Part shown: in pieces, positions 1 through 9,080 of the stretch
How the letters are laid out: each line of letters opens with the position of its first letter
Numbering within the stretch: the stretch's first letter is position 1
From: Burkholderia latens
GTDB taxonomy: Bacteria > Pseudomonadota > Gammaproteobacteria > Burkholderiales > Burkholderiaceae
Assembly: GCF_902499045.1 (NCBI RefSeq)
Contig: NZ_CABVPL010000009.1
Coordinates: 109,249-173,248, forward strand
Reading direction: 5' to 3'
DNA: 64,000 bases
Made by a program: the position numbers and the translations under genes
The notes under the pieces: model-generated
The model's input: only the letters and a program-made list of their open reading frames with translations
What the model was told of the DNA's origin: nothing
Database searches by the model: none

Positions 1-966
1 GACCGGGCCGTTCCACACGATCGTGCCGGCCTTCTCGAGCTGGCTCGCGAGCGCGCGGGCCGTATCCGGGCCGATGTCGAGGATCATGTCGTCCGCTTCG
101 ATGTCGGCGACCTGCTTCACCGTGGCCGCGGCCGTCGGCGAGAATTCCTTGGCCGTCACGACGTCGGTCGGGATCGGCACCGACGCGCCGCGCTCGCGCG
201 CTTCGTCGATGATCGCCTTCGCCTCGGCGACGAGATCGGCCTCCGCGAGCGACTTGCCGATCGACAGGCCGGCCGCGAGCATGAACGTGTTCGCGATGCC
301 GCCGCCGACGATCAGCTGATCGACCTTGCCGGCCAGCGACTTCAGGATGGTCAGCTTGGTCGACACCTTCGAGCCGGCGACGATCGCCACCAGCGGGCGC
401 GCCGGGTTGCCGAGCGCCTTGCCGAGCGCGTCGAGTTCCGCAGCAAGCAGCGGGCCTGCGCACGCGACGGGCGCGTACTTCGCGATCCCGTGCGTGGTCG
501 CTTCCGCGCGGTGCGCGGTGCCAAATGCGTCGTTCACGTACACGTCGCACAGCTTCGCCATCTTCTGCGCGAGCTCGTCCGAATTCTTCTTCTCGCCCTT
601 GTTCACGCGGCAGTTCTCGAGCAGCACGACCTGGCCCGGCGCAACGTTCACGCCGTTCTCGACCCAGTTCGACACCAGCGGCACGTCGCGGCCGAGCAGC
701 TCGGCGAGACGCTTCGCGACCGGCGCGAGCGAGTCTTCCGGCTTGAACTCGCCTTCGGTCGGCCGGCCGAGGTGCGACGTGACCATCACGGCCGCGCCGG
801 CGTCGAGCGCCGCCTGGATGGCCGGCACGGACGCGCGCACGCGCGTGTCCTCGGTGATGTTGCCGTGATCGTCCTGCGGGACGTTCAGGTCGGCGCGGAT
901 GAACACCCGCTTGCCGGCGAGCTGGCCGGCGACGATCAGGTCGGTAAGACGCTTGACTTGGCTCAT
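1..966 (-). CDS. pgk: Phosphoglycerate kinase (C-terminus off the left edge)
   Basis: Phosphoglycerate kinase interconverts 1,3-bisphosphoglycerate + ADP and 3-phosphoglycerate + ATP in cytosolic glycolysis and gluconeogenesis. The 322 visible residues start [10 protein letters not shown] and carry the N-domain substrate motifs RADLNVP (residues 24–30) and SHLGRP (64–69), then [11 protein letters not shown] (115–125), DAFGTAHR (146–153) and the nucleotide-domain GSKVSTK (198–204). Family members are about 390–400 residues, so roughly 75 residues, including the terminal glycine-rich nucleotide loop, lie outside the window. The reading frame is intact to the edge. The gene stands alone here, with 269 bp separating it from azlD on the same strand. 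Identification is secure. Confidence 0.97.
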   Translation of the reverse strand, partial: MSQVKRLTDLIVAGQLAGKRVFIRADLNVPQDDHGNITEDTRVRASVPAIQAALDAGAAVMVTSHLGRPTEGEFKPEDSLAPVAKRLAELLGRDVPLVSNWVENGVNVAPGQVVLLENCRVNKGEKKNSDELAQKMAKLCDVYVNDAFGTAHRAEATTHGIAKYAPVACAGPLLAAELDALGKALGNPARPLVAIVAGSKVSTKLTILKSLAGKVDQLIVGGGIANTFMLAAGLSIGKSLAEADLVAEAKAIIDEARERGASVPIPTDVVTAKEFSPTAAATVKQVADIEADDMILDIGPDTARALASQLEKAGTIVWNGPV

Positions 967-1213
967 GTTGAACACATTGAAGTAGTGGATGGGGAAAGGG
1001 GGTTCACGCTGGACGTGCGCGGGCTGCCGCGAAAGGGCGCCGGATGCGGCCGTGGCTGGCGGTTCGCATGACGCGCACGGGTAAAAATCTCGAACGGGCA
1101 TTCTAGCCGATCCATTCGGCAGACTGACCCGTGCGGCGGCGAATTCCGCCTATTTGGGATCGCGCGTGCCGGGCGACAAGTTGCTGCAATGCAGCAACGC
1201 ACGGCCGCGCGTA

Positions 1214-1238
1214 TGACCGGCCGGACCGCGGCCGGTCA
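1214..1238 (-). terminator. Stem-loop at the end of azlD, possible terminator
   Basis: A perfect 9-bp inverted repeat (TGACCGGCC / GGCCGGTCA) with a 7-base loop includes the azlD stop codon. No T-run follows on the minus strand, so intrinsic termination is only a guess. It could equally be an mRNA 3'-end stabiliser. Confidence 0.35.
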
Positions 1239-1559
1239 GAAGATCAGCCGCAGGACGGTAAAGACGAGCATGCCGACGACGATCGTGCCGAGCATGCTGC
1301 GCCGCCACAAATACCAGCCGAGGCCGGCAAGCGCCGCGTAGAACGGATGATTGGACAGCGCGAACGACAGTCCGGCCGGCGTCTCGAGCACGTCCGGCAG
1401 TACGACCGCGACGAGCGCGGCGGCCGGCGCATAGCGCAGCGCGCGCTGCGCACGCTCGGGCAGCACCGTGCGCTCGCCGCCGAGCAGGAACAGCGCACGC
1501 GTGACGGCCGTGACGATCGTCATCCCGACGATGACGATCCAGATTTCGGTCGCGCTCAA
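1236..1559 (-). CDS. azlD: AzlD-family branched-chain amino acid exporter subunit
   Basis: A 107-residue hydrophobic protein of the AzlD (YgaH-like) family, the small subunit of a two-component inner-membrane exporter of branched-chain amino acids. Several membrane segments are visible (about residues 3–25, 40–60, 66–84 and 90–105). The most plausible start is TTG at 1559: the upstream frame is open but overlaps azlC, and TTG here overlaps the azlC stop codon (TTGA) with GGAAA a few bases upstream, a classic translational-coupling arrangement. The gene is cotranscribed after azlC. No ATG fits this start. Function is inferred from the family and the azlC partner. Confidence 0.88.
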   Translation of the reverse strand: MSATEIWIVIVGMTIVTAVTRALFLLGGERTVLPERAQRALRYAPAAALVAVVLPDVLETPAGLSFALSNHPFYAALAGLGWYLWRRSMLGTIVVGMLVFTVLRLIF

Positions 1560-2311
1560 TCGATTTCCTTTTCGTGCACGGTTTCGGTACGAATGCGCCG
1601 CCAGTCGGCGCGCTCGACGAAGAAGTCGGCTGTGCAGCCGGCCGCGAGCGCGGCGAACACCGCGATCGGCAGCGCGAGCCGGTACGGCAGGTCGAACGCG
1701 ATCAGCGACACGATGCCCGCGACCGCGACGGCCGCGAGCGTCGAGCGGTTCGCGACCGCCGACACCATGATCGGAATCAGCGCGAGCGTGCCGGCCAGTT
1801 CCAGCCCCCAGCTCGCGGGAAAGAAGCTCGCGAGCAGGATGCCGGCGAGCGACGACACCTGCCACGACGCCCAGCTCGCGAGCGCCATCCCCCAGAAGTA
1901 CGCTTCCTTGCCCGGCACGTGGCCGTACGCGAAGCCCTGTTTCTGGAACAGCAGGTAGATCACGTCGCCATTGAAATAGCCGATCGCGAGGCGCCGCCAC
2001 AGCGGCAGGTAGGAAAAATGGGGGGCTAGGCCGGCGCTGAAGATCACGAAGCGCAGGTTGACCATCGCGGCCGTAAGCAGGATCGTCCAGACCGGCAGCT
2101 TCGCGACGAGCAGCGGCAGCACCGCGAGCTGCGACGAGCCCGCGTAGACGAAGATCGACATCGCGCTCGCCTGCCCGAGCGTCATCACCGACTTGCTCAT
2201 CGCGACGCCGGTGACGAGGCCCCAGGACAGGATCGCCATCAGTGTCGGGGAATAGTCGCGTGCGCCCTGGATCAGCGCGAAGCGGTCGGTGGCGGACAAT
2301 CGAGCGAGCAT
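1556..2311 (-). CDS. azlC: AzlC-family branched-chain amino acid exporter subunit
   Basis: A 251-residue polytopic membrane protein of the AzlC/YgaZ family, the large subunit that with AzlD exports valine and related amino acids. The N-terminus has the typical features of the family (an acidic start, then the stretch WGLVTGVAMSKSVMTLGQA), followed by about six further hydrophobic helices and a short charged C-terminal tail. The usual family length is about 230–250 residues. The gene is divergent from ilvE, whose product carries out the last step of branched-chain amino acid synthesis; the 206-bp shared intergenic region could coordinate synthesis and efflux. That link is inference. azlD follows with overlapping stop and start codons. 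Confidence 0.92.
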   Translation of the reverse strand: MLARLSATDRFALIQGARDYSPTLMAILSWGLVTGVAMSKSVMTLGQASAMSIFVYAGSSQLAVLPLLVAKLPVWTILLTAAMVNLRFVIFSAGLAPHFSYLPLWRRLAIGYFNGDVIYLLFQKQGFAYGHVPGKEAYFWGMALASWASWQVSSLAGILLASFFPASWGLELAGTLALIPIMVSAVANRSTLAAVAVAGIVSLIAFDLPYRLALPIAVFAALAAGCTADFFVERADWRRIRTETVHEKEID

Positions 2312-2517
2312 GGGAAAGCGGGCCGCGGCGGGCAGTTCGTCCGGGCGCCGGCGTCTCCTGCCGGCAAGGCCCGTCGTTATTGGAATCGGTACCGGCGATT
2401 ATAGCGCCGGCCACGTGCCGACCGACCGGATCGGCGCCAAATGACGCTAAAATAAGCGTCTTTCCGGCTCAACGCTGCACATAACCCGCAGCATCCCACT
2501 GCTTCCAGGAGAATCCT

Positions 2518-3441
2518 ATGTCAATGGCCGACCGCGACGGCAAGATCTGGATGGACGGCAAGTTGATCGACTGGCGCGACGCCAAGATCCACGTCCTGAC
2601 CCATACGCTGCACTACGGCATGGGCGTCTTCGAGGGCGTGCGCGCGTACAAGACGGCCGACGGCAGCACCGCGATCTTCCGCCTGCCGGAGCACACCAAA
2701 CGTCTGCTGAATTCGGCGAAGATCTTCCAGATGGACGTGCCGTTCGACCGCGAAACGCTCGCCGCCGCGCAGCTCGAAGTCGTGCGCGAGAACAAGCTCG
2801 AGTCGTGCTACCTGCGCCCGATCATCTGGGTCGGCTCGGAAAAGCTCGGCGTGTCGGCCAAGGGCAACACGATCCACGTCGCGATCGCCGCGTGGCCGTG
2901 GGGCGCGTATCTCGGCGAGGACGGCCTCGCGAAGGGCATCCGCGTGAAGACGTCGTCGTTCACGCGCCACCACGTGAACGTGTCGATGGTCCGCGCGAAG
3001 GCGTCCGGCTGGTACGTGAACTCGATCCTCGCGAACCAGGAAGCCACCGCCGACGGCTACGACGAAGCGCTGCTGCTCGACGTCGACGGCTACGTGTCGG
3101 AAGGCTCCGGCGAGAACTTCTTCCTCGTCAACAACGGCAAGCTGTACACGCCCGACCTGTCGTCGTGCCTCGACGGCATCACGCGCGACACGGTCATCAC
3201 GCTCGCGAAGGACGCCGGCATCGACGTGATCGAGAAGCGCATCACGCGCGACGAGGTGTATACGGCCGACGAGGCGTTCTTCACGGGCACGGCCGCCGAA
3301 GTCACGCCGATCCGCGAGCTCGACAACCGCACGATCGGCAGCGGCGCGCGCGGCCCGGTCACGGAAAAGCTCCAGTCGGCGTTTTTCGATATCGTGTCGG
3401 GCAAGAACGCGAAGTACGCGCACTGGCTGACCAAGGTCTGA
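2518..3441 (+). CDS. ilvE: Branched-chain amino acid aminotransferase
   Basis: A class IV PLP-dependent aminotransferase of 307 residues that transfers the amino group between glutamate and the branched-chain 2-keto acids in the cytosol. The catalytic lysine is K161, in VRAKASGWYVNS, and the PLP-phosphate region EGSGENFF (about 195–202) is present. DGKLIDWRDAKIHVLTHTLHYG near the N-terminus is typical. The start at 2518 has AGGAG eight bases upstream; a second ATG two codons later could be used instead. Zinc-finger and waaF genes follow on the same strand. Identification is secure, and length matches E. coli IlvE. Confidence 0.96.
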   Translation: MSMADRDGKIWMDGKLIDWRDAKIHVLTHTLHYGMGVFEGVRAYKTADGSTAIFRLPEHTKRLLNSAKIFQMDVPFDRETLAAAQLEVVRENKLESCYLRPIIWVGSEKLGVSAKGNTIHVAIAAWPWGAYLGEDGLAKGIRVKTSSFTRHHVNVSMVRAKASGWYVNSILANQEATADGYDEALLLDVDGYVSEGSGENFFLVNNGKLYTPDLSSCLDGITRDTVITLAKDAGIDVIEKRITRDEVYTADEAFFTGTAAEVTPIRELDNRTIGSGARGPVTEKLQSAFFDIVSGKNAKYAHWLTKV

Positions 3442-3491
3442 GCGCGCCGCGCGACCGACCGCCCCACAAAAGAGTGATAAGAGAAAGTCTC

Positions 3492-3686
3492 ATGAGCGAA
3501 ATCAAGGAAATGCCGCTGGTCGAGCTGACGGCCAAGGATCTTCCCGCCTACTGCCCGAACCCGGCGATGGCGCGCTGGAGCGCGCACCCGCGCGTGTTCA
3601 TCGACGTTTCGCACGGCGAGGCGCGCTGCCCGTACTGCGGCACGCGCTACAAGCTGCGCGACGGCGAGGTGGTCAAGGGCCACTGA
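3492..3686 (+). CDS. Small zinc-finger domain protein
   Basis: A 64-residue protein with a CHCC-type zinc finger resembling the C-terminal domain of the mitochondrial complex I subunit NDUFS6. Visible ligands are Cys in AYCPNP, His in WSAHPRV, and the closing pair CPYC in ARCPYCGTRYKL. Proteins of this family are short and often sit next to core metabolic genes in beta- and gammaproteobacteria; their role is not established. Start ATG at 3492, 50 bp after ilvE and on the same strand, so probable cotranscription. The fold call is good; the function is unknown. Confidence 0.85.
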   Translation: MSEIKEMPLVELTAKDLPAYCPNPAMARWSAHPRVFIDVSHGEARCPYCGTRYKLRDGEVVKGH

Positions 3687-3824
3687 GCCCCGGTCCGGGC
3701 CCGCGGGCCCGCCGCACGCGAGGCGGCGCAGCCGGAAGCCCGGCGCGCCGCCCTTTTCCTGTTCTGACAACCCGAACGCGGTGCATGCGCGCCGTGCTTC
3801 ATTACGACATCGGAAGTCGACCTG

Positions 3825-4862
3825 ATGCGTCGAGCGCTGGTTATCGCACCGAACTGGATCGGTGACGCATTGATGGCGCAGCCGCTTTTTGCGCTGCTGA
3901 AGAAGCTCCATCCCCGCATCGCGATCGATGCCGTCGCGCCCACCTGGGTCGCGCCGGTGCTCGAGCGGATGCCCGAGATCCACGATGTCTACGCGACCGA
4001 TCTCGCGCATGGCAAGCTGCAGCTGCTGCGCCGCTGGCAGCTCGCGAGCGACCTGCGCGACGTCGGCTACGACGCGGCGTACGTGCTGCCGAATTCGCTG
4101 AAGTCCGCGGTGATCCCGTGGCTCGCCAACATCCCGCTGCGGATCGGCTATACCGGCGAGCACCGCTACGGGCTGCTCAATGTGCGGCACGCGAACCCCG
4201 ACAAGTCGGCCGAGCGGCCGCCGATGACGACGCACTACGCGGCACTCGCGTACGCGCCGGGCGCGAAGCTGCCGGAGTCGATGAAGACGCTGCCCGCGCC
4301 GCGCCTCGACGCCGACCTGAACGAGACGGCGCGCGTGTCCGCGCGTTTCAATCTCGATACGAGAAAGCCGCTCGTCGTGTTCTGCCCCGGCGCGGAATAC
4401 GGCCCGGCCAAGCGCTGGCCGCCCGAGCATTTCGCGACGCTCGCGACGATCGTCCACCAGTCGTTCCCGTACACGCAGATCATCGCGCTCGGCTCGCAGA
4501 AGGATGCGGCCGCCGCCCAGGCGATCGCCGACCACGCACCGAACGTGCGCAACCTGTGCGGGCAGACGTCGCTGTCCGAGGCCTGCGCGCTGATCGCGCG
4601 CGCGAACGCGGTCGTGACCAACGATTCGGGGCTGATGCACGTCGCCGCCGCCTTGCGCCGGCCGCTCGTCGCGCTGTACGGCTCGACGGATCCACGCCAC
4701 ACCCCTCCGCTGTCGGAGCTGGCGAAGGTACAATGGTTGCATCTCGAATGCAGTCCCTGCTTCGAACGCGAGTGCCCGCTCGGCCATCTGAACTGCCTGC
4801 GCGAACTCGGCCCCGAGCAGGTATTCGGCGATTTGCGCGGCATGCTGGTCGGGCAGCGCTGA
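3825..4862 (+). CDS. waaF: ADP-heptose:LPS heptosyltransferase II
   Basis: A glycosyltransferase family 9 enzyme of 345 residues that adds the second L-glycero-D-manno-heptose to the lipopolysaccharide inner core at the cytoplasmic face of the inner membrane. Diagnostic features are the N-terminal APNWIGDALMAQPLF, the mid-protein FCPGAEYGPAKRWP that contacts the ADP-sugar, and the C-terminal DSGLMHVAAALRRPLVALYGSTDP. The C-terminal cysteines (CSPCFERECPLGH) are also usual for WaaF. Length is as expected. It follows ilvE and the zinc-finger gene on the same strand after a 138-bp gap and is followed by a strong hairpin. Confidence 0.95.
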   Translation: MRRALVIAPNWIGDALMAQPLFALLKKLHPRIAIDAVAPTWVAPVLERMPEIHDVYATDLAHGKLQLLRRWQLASDLRDVGYDAAYVLPNSLKSAVIPWLANIPLRIGYTGEHRYGLLNVRHANPDKSAERPPMTTHYAALAYAPGAKLPESMKTLPAPRLDADLNETARVSARFNLDTRKPLVVFCPGAEYGPAKRWPPEHFATLATIVHQSFPYTQIIALGSQKDAAAAQAIADHAPNVRNLCGQTSLSEACALIARANAVVTNDSGLMHVAAALRRPLVALYGSTDPRHTPPLSELAKVQWLHLECSPCFERECPLGHLNCLRELGPEQVFGDLRGMLVGQR

Positions 4863-4911
4863 CCCTGACCGGCGGCGTCGCACGACGCGCCGGGCAATCC
4901 GATTCACCGGT

Positions 4912-4940
4912 GCACGGCGGCCCCACCCGGGCCGCCGTGC
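4912..4940. repeat. 12-bp perfect stem-loop between waaF and the NTF2-like gene
   Basis: GCACGGCGGCCC at 4912–4923 and its exact complement at 4929–4940 enclose a five-base loop. There is no T-tract on either side, so it is not a standard intrinsic terminator. It may attenuate or protect the 3' end of the waaF transcript. Confidence 0.5.
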
Positions 4941-4976
4941 TGAATACGGCGCGCGACGCGCGCGAGAGACACCCCG

Positions 4977-5423
4977 ATGCCACGTTTTGCCCGCCTTTTC
5001 GAAGCCGCTGCCGATACGCTGAACGCCTACTACCAGGCCGTCGCCGATGCCAATCTCGACGCGCTGCTGGGGTTGTGGATCGACGAGGACTTCGCCAGCT
5101 GCGTCTGGGCCGACGGCGAGCATCTGCACGGCCTCGACCAGATCCGCAGCGGGCTCGGCAATCGCCTCGCGACGCGCCCGGTCACGATCGAACCGCTCGA
5201 CATCCGCGTATACGATAGCCTCGGCACCGTCGTCTACACGATCGCCGAAGCGCATCAGCAGGCCGACCTGACGGCCGAACCCGACATGGTTTTCGCGACG
5301 TACGTGATGATCCACGAACGCGGCGAGTGGCGGATCGCGCACATCCACGCGAGTCCGATTCCCGAACAGGCGGCCGGACAATTCGCCGCGAAGATCCGTC
5401 ACGGGCAGGGTCCGCTGCACTGA
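4977..5423 (+). CDS. NTF2/SnoaL-like fold protein (DUF4440-type)
   Basis: A 148-residue protein with the pattern of the NTF2-like alpha+beta barrel: an N-terminal helix with AYYQAVADANLDALLGLW, then WIDEDFASCVWADG, and a C-terminal strand ending in ERGEWRIAHIHASP, as in small SnoaL/DUF4440 proteins. Some members are enzymes and others are binding proteins, so no specific substrate can be named. No signal peptide. It lies 33 bp upstream of the hydrolase gene in the same direction, a likely operon. The fold call is reasonable, the role open. Confidence 0.8.
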   Translation: MPRFARLFEAAADTLNAYYQAVADANLDALLGLWIDEDFASCVWADGEHLHGLDQIRSGLGNRLATRPVTIEPLDIRVYDSLGTVVYTIAEAHQQADLTAEPDMVFATYVMIHERGEWRIAHIHASPIPEQAAGQFAAKIRHGQGPLH

Positions 5424-5456
5424 CGAAGAACGAAGCAACGCATTAGCGGGGCGATC

Positions 5457-6494
5457 ATGAGTACGGCTTCTCCGCCCACCTCGCCGCTGACCGGGGCCCC
5501 GGCCCCCGACGACGATTCATTGCGCTATCGCGCACCGCGCTGGCTGCCGAACAGCCATGTGCAAACCATCGTGCCCGCGCTGTTCGCGCGACGACCGACC
5601 GTCGCGTATCGCCGAGAGCGATGGGAAACCCCCGACCACGATTTCATCGATCTCGACTGGGTCGCGCATCTCGACAGCGCGGCGCCGCCGCCCGACGCGC
5701 CGCTGTTCGTGCTGTTCCACGGCCTCGAAGGCAGCTCCGCGTCGCACTATGCGCTCGCGATGATGTCGGCCGCGCGCGCGAAGGGCTGGCATGCGGTCGT
5801 CCCGCACTTTCGCAGTTGCAGCGGCGAGCTCAACCGGCAGCCGCGCTTCTATCATCTCGCCGACAGCGCCGAGGTCGACTGGATCCTGCGCCGGCTCGCC
5901 GCGCAGCATCGCGGGCCGGTCGTCGCGGCCGGCGTGTCGCTCGGCGGCAACGTGCTGCTGCGCTGGCTCGGCGAGCACCGCAGCGACACGTCGATCGTGC
6001 ATGCGGCCGCCGCGATCTCGACGCCGATCGACGTGCATGCCGGCGGCCGCGCGCTGTCGCAGGGTTTTGCGATGGTGTACACGCGCAGCTTCCTGAAGAC
6101 GCTGAAACGCAAGGGGTTGGCGAAGCTCGAGCAATACCCGGGGCTGTTCGACCGCGACGCGATGCTGCGCGCCGTGACGATGCGCGACTTCGACGAAGTC
6201 GTGACTGCGCCGCTGCACGGCTTCGCGAACGCGGACGATTACTGGACCCAGGCCACGACGCGCCCGCTGCTGCGCGCAATCGACGTGCCGACCCTGATCC
6301 TCAACGCGCGCAACGATCCGTTCCTGCCCGAATCCGCGCTGCCGAGCGCGGCCGACGTGTCGCCGGCCGTCGAGCTCGACCAGCCCGCGCACGGCGGTCA
6401 TGCAGGATTCATGACCGGGCCGTTTCCCGGCCGCCTCGACTGGCTGTCGGCGCGGGTGTTCGGCTATTGCTCCAAATTCGTCGATCATGGATGA
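5457..6494 (+). CDS. YheT-family alpha/beta hydrolase
   Basis: A 345-residue alpha/beta hydrolase. The typical N-terminus of the YheT (EMB8/ABHD1–3-like) family is visible: RAPRWLPNSHVQTIVPALF, then LFVLFHGLEGSS (oxyanion region) and the nucleophile elbow AAGVSLGGN with Ser in GVSLGG. A late Asp (NARNDPFLP) and a His (PAHGGHAGF) complete the likely triad. Substrates are probably esters, but none is established for bacterial members. The stop lies eight bases inside the next gene, so the two are translationally coupled. Confidence 0.9.
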   Translation: MSTASPPTSPLTGAPAPDDDSLRYRAPRWLPNSHVQTIVPALFARRPTVAYRRERWETPDHDFIDLDWVAHLDSAAPPPDAPLFVLFHGLEGSSASHYALAMMSAARAKGWHAVVPHFRSCSGELNRQPRFYHLADSAEVDWILRRLAAQHRGPVVAAGVSLGGNVLLRWLGEHRSDTSIVHAAAAISTPIDVHAGGRALSQGFAMVYTRSFLKTLKRKGLAKLEQYPGLFDRDAMLRAVTMRDFDEVVTAPLHGFANADDYWTQATTRPLLRAIDVPTLILNARNDPFLPESALPSAADVSPAVELDQPAHGGHAGFMTGPFPGRLDWLSARVFGYCSKFVDHG

Positions 6495-7101
6495 CATCGT
6501 CAGGCAAGCCATCGCCAAGTGGCCGAACGTTCCGCACTGCACCGGCTGGCTGCTGCTCGACCGGCGCGGTGAATGGCGGCTGCGCGACGACGCCGCGCAG
6601 GCCGCCGGCGAGCTCGGCTCGCCGATCCGGCATGCGGCGCTGAACGCGTTCATCGGACGCAACTACGAATGCGATGCGCACGGGCAGTGGTTCTTCCAGA
6701 ACGGGCCGCAGCGCGTGTACGTCGAGCTCGCGTACACGCCATGGATCGTGCGACTGGCCGAGTGCGACGGGCAGCTCGCGCTGACCGACCAGACCGGCGC
6801 GTCGTTCGAACCGGACGCCGCGTGGCTCGACGATGCGGGCGGCGTGCTATTTCGCGCGGCCGGCACACCGCCGCGCATCGCCGCGTTGCACGACCACGAC
6901 CTCGGCCTGTTCGCGGATCACGCGGACTTCGACGCGACACCGCCGGTGCTGCGCTGGCGCGACGGCCACACGCTGCCGCTCGGCAACGTCGCGTGTGCCG
7001 ACGTGCCCGCGATGTTCGGCTTCGTCGCGAGCCCTGCGCAGCGCGCGCGTTGCGATCGCGACACGCCGCCGGACCGCGGCAACGCTCACGCCGGCAGCTG
7101 A
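6487..7101 (+). CDS. Conserved protein of unknown function
   Basis: A 204-residue soluble protein I cannot assign to a characterised family; it may be the DUF2944-type family, recalled from memory and not verified. It is rich in Trp, Asp and Arg with no signal peptide, membrane helix or cysteine-rich site. Several stretches look like beta-strands (GRNYECDAHGQWFFQNGPQR, RVYVELAYTPWIVRL). It overlaps the hydrolase gene by eight bases, so the two proteins are probably made together. The last 20 residues are low-complexity and poorly ordered by appearance. Confidence 0.82.
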   Translation: MDDIVRQAIAKWPNVPHCTGWLLLDRRGEWRLRDDAAQAAGELGSPIRHAALNAFIGRNYECDAHGQWFFQNGPQRVYVELAYTPWIVRLAECDGQLALTDQTGASFEPDAAWLDDAGGVLFRAAGTPPRIAALHDHDLGLFADHADFDATPPVLRWRDGHTLPLGNVACADVPAMFGFVASPAQRARCDRDTPPDRGNAHAGS

Positions 7102-7138
7102 ACGCGCGGCAGCAGCCGTCGCCCTCCCCTGACGGCCG

Positions 7139-8839
7139 TCATCCGCGGCCGTTCTTCTCGTCCTCGCGCTCTTCCTTGTAGCGCGCCTCGAATTCCAGCA
7201 GCCGCGCGCCGATGATCGACTGGTCGTAGAACGACACGTCCTTCGCGTCACGCGCCTCCTTGAGCTGGCGAATCGCCGACGGCCACGCGCCGTCGAGCGC
7301 CAGCTTTTCCGCGAGCGCACGGCGCCGCGCCAGCACGTCGCCCCGGCCGTCGCTCGCCTTCGCGAGGTAGTCCCACCAGTCCGGCTGCTCGGGGTCTGCG
7401 GTCGCCTGCGTGCGCGCGAGCGCCTGCGCGTCGGCGAAGCGGCGGGCGGCGAGCAGCGCCTGCAGGTGCGCGACGATCGCTGCATGCGACGCCGGCCAGC
7501 GCTGCTGCGCGAGCGCCGCGAGCCGCACCGCGTCGTCGGCCCGGCCGGCGCGGCGGGCGATGTCCGCGGCCAGCACGTCGAGGCTCGGCGAACTCGTGGC
7601 CGGATCGTCGGCGCGCCGCTCGCGTGCGTCGAACGCCGCGCGGGCCGACGCGAGCGCGTGGTCGGCGGCGTCGTACTGGCCGAGCAGCATGTTCGCCAGC
7701 GCGATCCCGTAGTCGTTCGCCGCAACGTTCGGCGCGGTGCGATCGTCGATCTCGAGCTGCATCCGGCGCGCCTCGGCCGCGATGTCGTTCGGCGCGCGGT
7801 TCTGCAGGATGCGCAACCGTGCGCGCACGAAGCCGTATTCGGCCGACTGGCGCGGCTGCCGGTACGGCGCGCGGCGCGCGCGATCCTCCATGTCGGCGAT
7901 CCGTTCGCCGGTGAGCGGGTGCGTGCGCGCATAGGCCGGCACGCCCGCGTCGCCCATCGACGCGCGGTCCAGTCGTTCGAAGAAGCCGGGCATGCCGTAC
8001 GGATCGTAGCCGGCGCCCGCGAGCAGCTGGAACCCGACGCGATCGGCCTCGCGTTCGGCCGAGCGCGAGAAGCGCAGCTGGTTGTCGACCGCGTACGCCT
8101 GCCCGCCCATCGCGATCGCGCTGCCCAGGTCGCCGCTGCGCGCGAGCACGCCGGCCAGTACGCCGAGCAGCATCGTCGCGAGCGCGGTGTAGCCCGTCTT
8201 TTCGTTCGCGCCGATCATCCGCGCGATGTGCCGCTGCAGCACGTGCCCCATCTCGTGGCCGACCACCGATGCGAGTTCCGATTCCGTCTGCGTCGTGACG
8301 ACCAGCCCGCTGTTGATCCCGATGAAGCCGCCCGGCATCGAGAACGCGTTGATCTGCGGATCGCGCACCGGGAACAGATCGAAGTCGGGCGTGTAGCCGC
8401 CGATGTAGCGCGCCGCGGCCGCGGCCGCGAGCCGCGCGGCCATCGCGTTCAGGTAGTCGCGCACCAGCCAGTCGTCGAGGTAGTCGGGGTCGCGCCGCAC
8501 TTCGCGCATCACGCGCTCGCCGAGACGGCGCTCCGCCTGCGGCGTGAGCGAACCGCCGGAGCCGTCGCCGAGATCGGGGAGCTCCAGCGCACGCAGCGGG
8601 GCGCGCAGATTCGCGACGGGCGCGGACGCGCCGCCGGCACCGTCGCCCGAAAAGCGGCTTTCGGCGCCGCCGTAGGTGCCGAATACGCCGGTCGCGATGC
8701 CGGCCGGCACCGTCGAAAGCGACGGTGAAGCGCCGCCTGCCGGCTCGAGCGGCAGCGCCGACGCACGCTGGGCGTAGCCGCTCGGCGGCACCGCGAGCGC
8801 GGCCGACAGCAACACGGCAAGCAACTGTTTGACACGCAT
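7139..8839 (-). CDS. Periplasmic M48 metalloprotease with TPR-like C-terminus (BepA-like)
   Basis: A 566-residue exported zinc protease. An N-terminal signal peptide ends near ...PPSGYAQ (about residue 24). The zinc site is HEMGH at 195–199, with the third ligand in the ExxxD motif SAEREAD (E262–D266). A hydrophobic segment (TALATMLLGVLAGVLA) lies between them. The C-terminal 250 residues look like helical repeats, matching BepA/YfgC, which does outer-membrane protein quality control; E. coli BepA is about 490 residues. Start ATG 8839 is preferred because it begins the signal peptide; the frame is open upstream. It is convergent with the preceding gene pair and divergent from moaC. Confidence 0.9.
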   Translation of the reverse strand: MRVKQLLAVLLSAALAVPPSGYAQRASALPLEPAGGASPSLSTVPAGIATGVFGTYGGAESRFSGDGAGGASAPVANLRAPLRALELPDLGDGSGGSLTPQAERRLGERVMREVRRDPDYLDDWLVRDYLNAMAARLAAAAAARYIGGYTPDFDLFPVRDPQINAFSMPGGFIGINSGLVVTTQTESELASVVGHEMGHVLQRHIARMIGANEKTGYTALATMLLGVLAGVLARSGDLGSAIAMGGQAYAVDNQLRFSRSAEREADRVGFQLLAGAGYDPYGMPGFFERLDRASMGDAGVPAYARTHPLTGERIADMEDRARRAPYRQPRQSAEYGFVRARLRILQNRAPNDIAAEARRMQLEIDDRTAPNVAANDYGIALANMLLGQYDAADHALASARAAFDARERRADDPATSSPSLDVLAADIARRAGRADDAVRLAALAQQRWPASHAAIVAHLQALLAARRFADAQALARTQATADPEQPDWWDYLAKASDGRGDVLARRRALAEKLALDGAWPSAIRQLKEARDAKDVSFYDQSIIGARLLEFEARYKEEREDEKNGRG

Positions 8840-9080
8840 GGCAGGTTGAAAGCGACGCCGTCCCGCGCGCCGGGCGCGCATCGCGGCGTTTGGTCTGAAT
8901 ATTCGGGTCATTGTACCGGTGCGGTCCCGGCTGTCCGGTGCGACGAACGTACGATCTGCGCACCTGGCGCCGCACCCGCCGCTGCTATGATAGGCGCCCG
9001 TTGAAACGTTGCAGATGTTTGCGGCCCGGCGCCGGATGCGGCGGATCGTCCGGCCGCGAAACCCGAGATCGGAGCAAGAC

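Noticed and set aside
1131-1958. 275-residue plus-strand frame across azlD and azlC
   Set aside because: It is opposite two coherent membrane-protein genes with overlapping stop and start codons; the translation has no family features.
3090-5438. A 782-residue open frame on the minus strand
   Set aside because: It lies antisense to ilvE, waaF and the NTF2-like gene, with an Arg/His-rich composition typical of high-GC shadow frames.
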